From assembly GCA_036477795.1 (NCBI GenBank), contig JAZGDL010000180.1, positions 1 through 59,011 on the forward strand: 59,011 nt of DNA, given 5' to 3'. Each line of letters opens with the position of its first letter. The first letter of the stretch is position 1. This stretch comes from JAZGDL01 sp036477795. Lineage in GTDB: Bacteria > Planctomycetota > Phycisphaerae > UBA1845. This document shows positions 52,389 through 59,011 of this stretch, piece after piece. The position numbers were made by a program, and so were the translations under genes. The notes under the pieces are model-generated. The model had not been told where the DNA came from and searched no databases. It saw nothing but the letters and a program-made list of their open reading frames with translations.

Positions 52389-52591
52389 TTGCCGTAACCC
52401 GTTGCGGGACAAAAGGTTACGGAGTCCGCCATTCCGTTCGAGACCCTCGAAAACGCCAAAAAGTGTCAAAAAAGTGTCAACTATCCGGAATTCACACGCG
52501 CATGAGCGCCTGCGGCGCACGTAGGCGGTCCACCAAGCCGAACCTTCGCGATGAAGTCAAGCGAGCATCGCGGATCATCGAGCGCCGATCC

Positions 52592-55500
52592 TCACGTGTC
52601 GAGCAAACGTGTGGGGTCCTCCGTCATGCCGACTCGGTTTTCGAGTAAGACATCCCAACGATCAAGACACTGCTCCTGCAGCGATTGGTCGCACGCTTCG
52701 TATGAATGCTCATACACCCGCAACAGCAACGTTGTCACTTCGTTGCCGGCGAATGCACTTCGTCGGCTCATGTCACGCGTATCGTCAGCGAGAGGCCCGG
52801 CCAGACGATCGGCTGCAGCGAGAACCACGGTTGAATAGTCCGCCAAAGACGCCGTACTCTTCGACAACGGATGCAACAGGTGGTCTGGGTTGTCGTTGAA
52901 CGCCAGGGATTCAACAAATGCGTGGGCAAGCTCGGTACACTCCGGCATGCCGAAGACATCTCCGTTGCGAAACACGCATGCCGCGCGGTGTCGCACGTCA
53001 GGATTCGGATCAGCGAACATCTCCTTGAGTATGCATGAGCAATTATCAATCGCACGGCCGCCTGCAAAGTACTGAACGGCCGCTTGAGCAACTCCCAGCC
53101 GTTGCGACCTTGAACCTGCCCGACACTCATTAACAAGTGCTTGGAAAGCACCTCCGTCAAACCAGCACGCTGTCGCCCACGCTGTGCCTGACTCGGAAAC
53201 GTCATCTACCGCCGATCGAGCCATGCGCTCAATCACGGGCGCGAGTTGCTCCAAGAATGATGATCTCGCATAGGAAATGAAGCGGTTCAACCATCGGCTA
53301 TCGAGAACACGATCGTCAGGATGCTTGCACGCATCGATGACAAGCGCGACGGCCTGACCCTTGTCGCGATTCCAGATTGGGAGGCATGCGCTGAACGCCT
53401 CATATCTGACCGACGGGTGAGAATCCTGCAATAACGCCTGCGCAGCCGGGAGGAGCCTGTCGAAAGCATCAGCCCGCCTCCATAGCAACTCGGTCAAGGC
53501 ACTCGCAACCACGCCTCGAACACAGTTAATAGATGTATTGGCGACATCCGGAACGCTTGTCTTTTCGTCCCCCTCCTGACCGTAAACAGTGAATTCCTCC
53601 GGGGCGGGGTGTGGATGTCGTACGTGCGAGACGATTCTGGCAATCGTGGCGTCAGACCACCGCCCGTCATCGCGCTCACGCACGGCGCGACACATTGACT
53701 GCACGTAGCCCACGTCGGCGCAATCCCCGACGTGGTCAAGAATCGCCTCTAGCTCGGCGACTGACGCGGGTTCCCACCCATCCACGCCCGGCGGTGCATC
53801 GGTCTTGGACACCGCGCTAACGAGAGAACTGAAATACGCCGGGGTGGCATCCTTCGGTATTCGCAACGCCAGCGCCGCGAATCGCTGTGGATTCTTGTGT
53901 GCTGCTTCGCCGAGATCCTCAGCGAAATGACGAAGGGAAGCTTCACCGACAACACCGGGGCTGTGCTCACGCCAGCGACGACCGTCCCGATCGGGCCACT
54001 TTGCGCTGATAATACTTAGCCAATTACGATCGCTCACGCGTAGAAGGTCGTTTGGAGGAATCGGCGATCTAACCCACCCGCCACGGGATCGGGCTCCTGT
54101 GGGAAGCTCTTGCCTGGGATCACCGAACTTCCTTCGCCACGTAGCGGCGACCATGCGCGCCCTGTCGGACATCCGTTCGCTTGGCATCGCTGCAAGAAGC
54201 ACATTTTGCGCCCGCCCCCAATCGTTCGGAAGACCGTAACCGCTCTTCAAACGTTCAAATTGCCACTCGAAGCTCTCGGCTTCCCCGTGGTCGTGGTACT
54301 TGAGAATCGCATCTTCGAGCTGTCCGAAAACCAACTCCGAGCAATGACTTGCGTATTGTTCAATCAAACGTCGTGCTGGCTCCCAGTATATCTCGTCGTG
54401 ACCGTCGCCCAGTCGAAACCGCGATGAATCCTCGCACAGCCACCGGATCGCCAGGTCCGCAAGCATGAAGTCGCCTTCCGCCAAACCCGTGGCGATCGTA
54501 TGCTCCATAAGCTGCATCTCTCGCTTCGGCATCGTTTCAAGAACGCATACCATCTTGTCAGGTGTTGATTTAGCCATCCCGGATATCGCCGAGATGACAA
54601 TCTGCTCACAGAATTCGTGGGCGTCCACCAATACGTGCCGGGCATGCCAGCTTTGATTCTGGAAATCCTTGATTGTCCGCACGCGTCCGTTCGCGATGCG
54701 CTGAAGGTGCGTAATGGTGAACAGCACGTCAGCGAATTCATCCCAAGCCAGGGACGCCGCCGCTCGTACGGCATCCAGCAACTCAGAATCCAGTAAATGG
54801 TCACGGAAGCGCCAGTCAGGTGGTTCTTCCTTGTCTACGCCAAGCATTCGCTTGCATGCATCGCGAAGCCATGCGGAGATGGCCGCGGCGAGAAGTCTCA
54901 CAAGGCGTTCGGGCGCTTGCGGAGCAAGCCGGTTGGTAAAGGTGTCGCTCAACAGGATTTCACCGGATCGTACCTTCTGAAGCCTCAGTTCGTACATTCC
55001 CGGCGAATCATCGCACGGGTCGAAGGACAACACCTCAAGCAGACGGTCATCCCAGGGCGCACCAGCGTGCCAATACGGTTCAAGTAACTCATCGATACGA
55101 TCGCCGCGCTCCTTGGCAACGGATCGGAATAGGCGAAGAAGCTGCCGAACGCGCTCATCATCCGTCGAGTCGGCCAGCCATTTGTTGAGTGCATCGACGC
55201 GATCAAGCGCGTCAAACCACGGGGCCTGTCCCCAGAAGACGCTTTCCAGAAGGTGGTCCCACCATGACGGGCCGTCACAAAGCTCGACGACCAGTTTCAC
55301 CTCGTGGTCAAGGACTGGATCCTCTTGACGAAGTAGGCCAAGCAGCAGGTGCTTAAGATGAAAACGGATGTCCTCGTCGAGGAGAATCGCTCGAAGCAAC
55401 GCGCCATGCCGCGCGTGATCTGATTCTCGGAGAAGCGACAGTAGCTGGCGAAGCTGATCCCTTCTGAATAGTGATTGGTTGTTTTTGACCCACTCTACGG

Positions 55501-57001
55501 GTTCTCGGCCTCCCTTCAATGAAGCCGCTAGCACGTGCTCAGCGACAAGGTGATCGAAGTAGCTCTGATGGGTAAACGTGAGCGTTCCATCGTGACGGGC
55601 GAGCAGACCAATCGAACACAATGCATTGATCGCTTTCACGTATCCTGCCACGATCGCGACGGGAGCATCCAATCGTCCTTCTTCATCCATGTAGCGGACC
55701 AGTTCCGTCAACACCTGTTGGACGTCAATAGCCGGAATGCTGTAGTCGCGTGTGGCCTCCTCGCGGCACAGATTGATGAAGCAGCGCATCAGCTCGGTGG
55801 CGTTTTCGAAACTCGCATGAACCTGACCGGACTCGGCGAGCCGACACCAGATCGCCAAGTTGTTCGGATGACAAAGGAGCGCTTGATAGCGTGGCAGGAG
55901 TTTGGCGAATTCTGTATCGAATCGCTTGAGAACATTGGTAACCATGTCTTCTGGCAGTTCGCCAACTCGAACATCGATTACGCATTCGTCGCGTTGACGC
56001 AACGTTCCTCGCCAGGCCTTAATGTTTGGATCGTTTTCGAGATCGAATGATCGACATGCAGCAATGATCGTTAGGTCGCGGTCTGCGAGCGCATCGTCGA
56101 CTGATTCGACAAACGCTTCCCAGGACGCTTGCGAGTGAACCGACGTAAGCCTCAGAGCGTCGAGCTGGTCCAATACGAGAACTGCTCTTCGCGCGCCGGC
56201 GATTGCTCGAATACTCAGCACGAGGGAACCCGGAAGCCCGCACTTCGTCCGACCGAATGAATCAGGCGTACCCTCGGGGCGCGACACATGAAGCTGGATT
56301 GGAACGGCGGGAACTCCATGGCGTTTCAGTTCCACATAGACCTGGTGCAGAACAACGCTCTTGCCTGAGCCAGCGCTACCGTGCACGAGGACGATTCGGG
56401 GTGGGTTGGCGCCACGCACTTGCGAGACAACCTCCGCGGCTTCCGGACGCGGAATGGATGTTCGAGCGATCAGTCTGGGTTCGATGGCTCGTTCAAAACG
56501 GACTTGCAGTCGTTCGATCGCCGCCAGCAATGAGGGCTCGCCGGCGAGTTGTCGGAACCGGAATCCCCTCTCGCGTAGGTAGTCACGAAGCTGGTCCGCG
56601 TGGAATTCGGTTCCGAGGTTGTTGTCGAGCAGGTCGCCGATCGTAGCGACGATCGTCGGCGGATCCCCGTCAATTTGAAGGCCGGCTATGTGCTCAACCT
56701 CATGCCGGACCCGTTTCGTTCGCTCGACGACTTCGAAAGTTATGCGCTGCAGAAGTCTGAATGTCCGTTCGACGTCTACTTGACTCGATGGATCGAGTCC
56801 CCAAGCGGTCATCAATGCGGTGAAGTCCTTCTTGCGGTTTTTCTCTGTTTCGACGTGTTCCTTAAGAAATACTTCGGCGCTTACGTTGTCGCGACGGCTT
56901 CGTTCCGCCAAGTCACGTAGGTTTCGCACACCGCAGGATGAAACGAAGACGTACTCGTAGGACGAATCGCGCTCGAGTTGCGCTTTCGCGGCCTGGAGCA
57001 C
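52592..57001 (-). CDS. Giant STAND-type NTPase (Avs-like), separated from its N-terminal domain
   Basis: This is a 1469-aa part starting at GTG 57001. It has a helical N-terminal part, Walker A VHGSAGSGKSV (206-216), Walker B AVLVLDQLDAL (273-283), a sensor-like TIIAACRSFDLEN and a THQSYFDHLVAEHV winged-helix end near residue 495. A very long helical repeat region follows to the C-terminus, as in STAND immune sensors such as Avs proteins. The frame is the same as that of the 74-aa ORF at 57020-57244; only one TGA (57020-57022) separates them. Read through, the gene would encode about 1550 aa. No other stop or frameshift is visible, so the rest remains intact. The gene begins and ends outside the tRNA-bounded interval. 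Confidence 0.8.
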   Translation of the reverse strand: MLQAAKAQLERDSSYEYVFVSSCGVRNLRDLAERSRRDNVSAEVFLKEHVETEKNRKKDFTALMTAWGLDPSSQVDVERTFRLLQRITFEVVERTKRVRHEVEHIAGLQIDGDPPTIVATIGDLLDNNLGTEFHADQLRDYLRERGFRFRQLAGEPSLLAAIERLQVRFERAIEPRLIARTSIPRPEAAEVVSQVRGANPPRIVLVHGSAGSGKSVVLHQVYVELKRHGVPAVPIQLHVSRPEGTPDSFGRTKCGLPGSLVLSIRAIAGARRAVLVLDQLDALRLTSVHSQASWEAFVESVDDALADRDLTIIAACRSFDLENDPNIKAWRGTLRQRDECVIDVRVGELPEDMVTNVLKRFDTEFAKLLPRYQALLCHPNNLAIWCRLAESGQVHASFENATELMRCFINLCREEATRDYSIPAIDVQQVLTELVRYMDEEGRLDAPVAIVAGYVKAINALCSIGLLARHDGTLTFTHQSYFDHLVAEHVLAASLKGGREPVEWVKNNQSLFRRDQLRQLLSLLRESDHARHGALLRAILLDEDIRFHLKHLLLGLLRQEDPVLDHEVKLVVELCDGPSWWDHLLESVFWGQAPWFDALDRVDALNKWLADSTDDERVRQLLRLFRSVAKERGDRIDELLEPYWHAGAPWDDRLLEVLSFDPCDDSPGMYELRLQKVRSGEILLSDTFTNRLAPQAPERLVRLLAAAISAWLRDACKRMLGVDKEEPPDWRFRDHLLDSELLDAVRAAASLAWDEFADVLFTITHLQRIANGRVRTIKDFQNQSWHARHVLVDAHEFCEQIVISAISGMAKSTPDKMVCVLETMPKREMQLMEHTIATGLAEGDFMLADLAIRWLCEDSSRFRLGDGHDEIYWEPARRLIEQYASHCSELVFGQLEDAILKYHDHGEAESFEWQFERLKSGYGLPNDWGRAQNVLLAAMPSERMSDRARMVAATWRRKFGDPRQELPTGARSRGGWVRSPIPPNDLLRVSDRNWLSIISAKWPDRDGRRWREHSPGVVGEASLRHFAEDLGEAAHKNPQRFAALALRIPKDATPAYFSSLVSAVSKTDAPPGVDGWEPASVAELEAILDHVGDCADVGYVQSMCRAVRERDDGRWSDATIARIVSHVRHPHPAPEEFTVYGQEGDEKTSVPDVANTSINCVRGVVASALTELLWRRADAFDRLLPAAQALLQDSHPSVRYEAFSACLPIWNRDKGQAVALVIDACKHPDDRVLDSRWLNRFISYARSSFLEQLAPVIERMARSAVDDVSESGTAWATACWFDGGAFQALVNECRAGSRSQRLGVAQAAVQYFAGGRAIDNCSCILKEMFADPNPDVRHRAACVFRNGDVFGMPECTELAHAFVESLAFNDNPDHLLHPLSKSTASLADYSTVVLAAADRLAGPLADDTRDMSRRSAFAGNEVTTLLLRVYEHSYEACDQSLQEQCLDRWDVLLENRVGMTEDPTRLLDT

Positions 57002-57019
57002 GCCCTCAGTGCGAAGATC

Positions 57020-57244
57020 TCATAACAACCAATACTCTTTGCTGCGATTTTGGCGCTTGAGCTGGTGTCCACTCCGGACACCGTCGTTCGCCACGACCCA
57101 AAGGTCCACGCCATTCTCATCGTCCCCGATGGGCTCCCAAAGAATGGAACGGTACTGCCCCTCCATTACCAAGAGCGCGTGACGCACGGCCCAGAGGCGT
57201 TCGTAAGTGTCGCCAAGCTTGGAGGCCCGTCCACCCAGCTCCAT
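57020..57244 (-). CDS. N-terminal nuclease-like domain of the STAND protein, ended by an in-frame TGA
   Basis: This is a 74-aa ORF; ATG 57244 has GGAGG upstream. It reads ELGGRASKLGDTYERLWAVR, then SILWEPIGDDENGVDLWVV and GHQLKRQN. The GVDLWV...QLK pattern is the D...(E/Q)xK core of PD-(D/E)XK nucleases of the Mrr/Cap4-like type, normally fused to STAND sensors. The ORF ends KEYWLL-TGA, and the same frame continues DLRTEGVLQAAKAQL into the large gene. Possible explanations are a nonsense mutation, sequencing error, programmed readthrough or re-initiation. Confidence 0.7.
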   Translation of the reverse strand: MELGGRASKLGDTYERLWAVRHALLVMEGQYRSILWEPIGDDENGVDLWVVANDGVRSGHQLKRQNRSKEYWLL

Positions 57245-57271
57245 CTTCAGGATACCTCCAGTTGACTCCGA

Positions 57272-57484
57272 TCAATCGAAAGTCAGGCCAACCCCCATCC
57301 GCCCGGTATCGTTCCCTTGGGCGTAGTGTCGGTGGCCGAACGCATCCGCATCTTCGTTGTCGATCTCACGATCCAAGACAACGGGAAGCGGTTTCTCGCG
57401 AAGTGCATCTGACATGATTCCGCGCTCGCTGCTTAGGGACATGGCCGGCTCCAGCAGCCCGCGCCGGGCGCGGAGTAGCTCCAT
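57272..57484 (-). pseudogene. KAP-family NTPase N-terminal remnant
   Basis: The stretch SERGIMSDALREKPLPVVLD, then REIDNEDADAFGHRHYAQ, matches the start of KAP-family P-loop proteins, which next carry a GxxGxGKS site. Here the match breaks off at 57325, and the frame ends at 57272, 28 nt from the STAND gene start. The 5' limit is uncertain (ATG 57484 or 57415). It was apparently truncated by arrival of the STAND gene. Confidence 0.55.
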
Positions 57485-58275
57485 TGCTCGATGAGCACTT
57501 GCTGTGCCAAGCCGGCCACGTGTCCGGATGTGCGTTAAGAAGTTTATTGACAAATACTTACGGTGGAGCGGACAGCTGTCTACCGTTGGTCGATACTGCC
57601 AGAATGACCGGTTTATGTTAGGTGCCTGCCAGAGTTGCACTTCGAGAACAGGTCCAGGCCAGACGGTTGTATGGCCGCGTTTTCCCGCTCTCGAGCCGCA
57701 CGCCACCTGAAACACCCCCACACGGCTCTGCTCATCTTCCGGAATCCGGGCTACCTTGCATGCTCGAGTGCCGTCGGGTTTGGCAGCCGGCCGTGGTTAA
57801 GCTGGCTCAACCAGCGTCGCTGGCGATGGGGTGTGCGCTCCCACCCAGTACCGGGTTTTCTGGACGCCCCTGGGGCTCGATGGAACGTAGACGCCGACCT
57901 GCGGGCCGCCACCTTGGGCGGTAGATCGCGGGCTGCGGATCGGATGTTGCGAAGCGGTGGCTCGGTTCGCGACGAGTTCCGTGCGATTCAAGTTCGCACG
58001 CTCATCGCCGGACAGCCAGGCGATGGTTTCACCGACCACCCCGGCGAAGCGGATCGTACATGTCGTCCAGATCGTCCCATCCGTACCAGCCTTCCTCCAG
58101 TCTAGGCATGGTCGGCCTTCGCATCGTGTACTTCCGGGCCGCCTCGGTGTTCACGCATGTTACAGCCTGCCAACTTGCAGACGACCTGACGCCGCGTCTT
58201 CTCTCCCAGGCTTCGACCACTTCGTTACCTCTATGGTTGCTGGGATAGCTACCCGGCCGAGACGACCTTTAAACC
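57485..58275. other. Region without supported genes
   Basis: Open frames on both strands overlap and none shows a family pattern. A minus-strand frame near 58029-58220 has a compact Trp/Asp-rich segment (RLEEGWYGWDDLDDMYDP) that could be a remnant. TTGACA near 57549 lacks a good -10. Confidence 0.4.
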
Positions 58276-58596
58276 CTAGCGCCAGCCGTGGGCAGCCCGC
58301 AGCTCAAGAATGGACAATCGCTCGGTGGGCGCATAATGTGGCCGCTTATGCGGAGCGACCCGGTTCGTGCGGGCATCTTTGATGCGGATCTCCTCCATGA
58401 TCAGCGCCACCTGTTGCTTGAGTCGCTCGTTTTCCGCCTTGAGACGCACTCGGGCGACCGGGCTGTTGGCCGCCCAACCGCGCGTGTAGGCCATGGAGTA
58501 TTGGGCCAACGAGATAACGTGCAGCATCGCCGACTTGACGCGCCGGGGCCAACCTCGGGGGAGCGGGATTCTGGGCGGATTCGTGTGCTTGGTCAT
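58276..58596 (-). pseudogene. Truncated transposase (integrase-type IS)
   Basis: This is a 106-aa N-terminal part. GGAGG precedes ATG 58596. PRGWPRRVKSAMLHVISLAQ, AANSPVARVRLKAENERLKQ and RPHYAPTERLSILELRAAHG match the start of a planctomycete transposase with a later rve integrase domain. The sequence then diverges after AAHGW and stops at 58276; the catalytic DDE domain is missing. Confidence 0.7.
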
Positions 58597-58640
58597 GTTG
58601 CCTCCAGGGATTACTGAAGGCTAGCATAACGGCTTGAAGG

Positions 58641-58758
58641 GTAACGTCTTACGTGCAATCCCGCGAAGCGCAAAAATCGGTGGACCAGCACACCGGTTAT
58701 ACGGAAAGGCGTTACGAGCGATCTCGTGCGGCGCAAAAATCGGTGGCTCAGCACACCG
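58641..58758. repeat. Direct repeat pair near the window end
   Basis: Two copies of about 50 nt share GCGCAAAAATCGGTGG and CAGCACACCGG (58669-58694 and 58731-58757) with diverged flanks. They lie upstream of the truncated transposase; no gene is supported from 58597 to the window end. Confidence 0.7.
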
Positions 58759-59011
58759 GACTGCCGTGGGGCACCGCGTTTTTCAGCATGGCTCGCAGCG
58801 CGATCCGATATTTGGACACTACGGGGCCGCCCGAAAGGGAGGTCCCTACCGCAAATGGTGTTTCTGCTATGGACAGCACCTGGCATCGGCACGCATCCGC
58901 GTCAGATTATGGGCACTTCGTCGTCATAATCAGGCTCCAAGGTAGGCGTTCGCCGGGCCGTCGTCATTCCTTGGCCTGAACCTTGATTGATGATGCGGGC
59001 GCACGTGTTCC

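Noticed and set aside
52321..52391. Second functional tRNA-Val
   Set aside because: The 5' half lacks the acceptor strand, D arm and 5' anticodon stem; only the 3' half is present.
52325..52648. Plus-strand ORF over the tRNA fragment (LDTQEVTGSSPVSPI)
   Set aside because: This string is a known artefact of translating tRNA sequence.
58611..58892. Minus-strand ORF with repeated HRFLR segments
   Set aside because: The repeats in the protein come from the DNA repeat pair; no family pattern or ribosome site.

Overview
The window looks like a chromosomal segment of a high-GC planctomycete, possibly a Phycisphaerae-type or metagenomic lineage. Evidence: a long run of pseudopilin genes with Ala-Phe or Gly-Phe prepilin processing sites, IPTL-CTERM sorting tails, dockerin and Myxo-type Cys-rich fragments, an MfnB-like (DUF556) gene, a DUF3326 gene, and many short palindromic repeats of the kind that translate to stock strings in planctomycete genomes. 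No species is assigned.

Layout. (1) 261-12336: seven co-directional genes for a type II secretion/type IV pilus-like pseudopilus (three GspG-like, then GspH-, GspI-, GspJ- and GspK/PilX-like). The spaces before most mature pilin domains are packed with hairpin-forming dispersed repeats that stay open in the pilin reading frame. (2) 12337-14885: a multi-pass membrane protein resembling an M50 protease without its catalytic HE, a GH130 glycosidase/phosphorylase, and more repeats. (3) 14951-15024: tRNA-Val(GAC), followed at once by a tyrosine recombinase, two small HTH proteins, a P4-type primase-helicase and accessory replication genes (15070-20604). A 3' half of the same tRNA lies at 52344-52388. 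The two copies differ by a compensated T-stem base pair, as expected for the two ends of an element integrated in the anticodon loop.

(4) 21213-29027: a compact cluster of MfnB-like protein, SMC-type ATPase and HNH nuclease (Septu-like), a short ORF, an AdoMet-decarboxylase-like protein and DUF3326, next to a complete MmeI-type IIL restriction-modification enzyme on the other strand. (5) 29100-41000: degraded secreted-protein ends, an O-methyltransferase, a cysteine synthase-rhodanese fusion, an amidohydrolase, a serine hydrolase, a PadR regulator with its membrane partner, and RNase R. (6) 41124-43643: a cassette with a strong promoter, a structured leader, a 49-aa membrane peptide, an ArdC-like antirestriction protein, a clamp-loader-like ATPase and a serine recombinase. 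(7) 43774-52388: a tail-fibre-like remnant, a three-gene overlapping operon ending in a PIN-like protein, a HEPN-like protein, formylglycine-enzyme-like/IPTL-CTERM genes and remnants, a zinc-ribbon membrane protein and an HTH protein. (8) 52592-57484: a giant STAND-type NTPase whose N-terminal nuclease-like domain is separated by one in-frame TGA, next to a truncated KAP NTPase remnant. (9) 57485-59011: debris with a truncated transposase and a repeat pair.

Taken together, the left 12 kb is a secretion or pilus locus, while 15-57 kb is a mosaic of mobile-element replication genes, anti-phage defence genes, antirestriction genes and decayed fragments. RNase R and other housekeeping-like genes inside the tRNA-bounded interval make it uncertain whether one element spans the whole 37 kb. 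Domain calls are by recognition of motifs; no database search was run.
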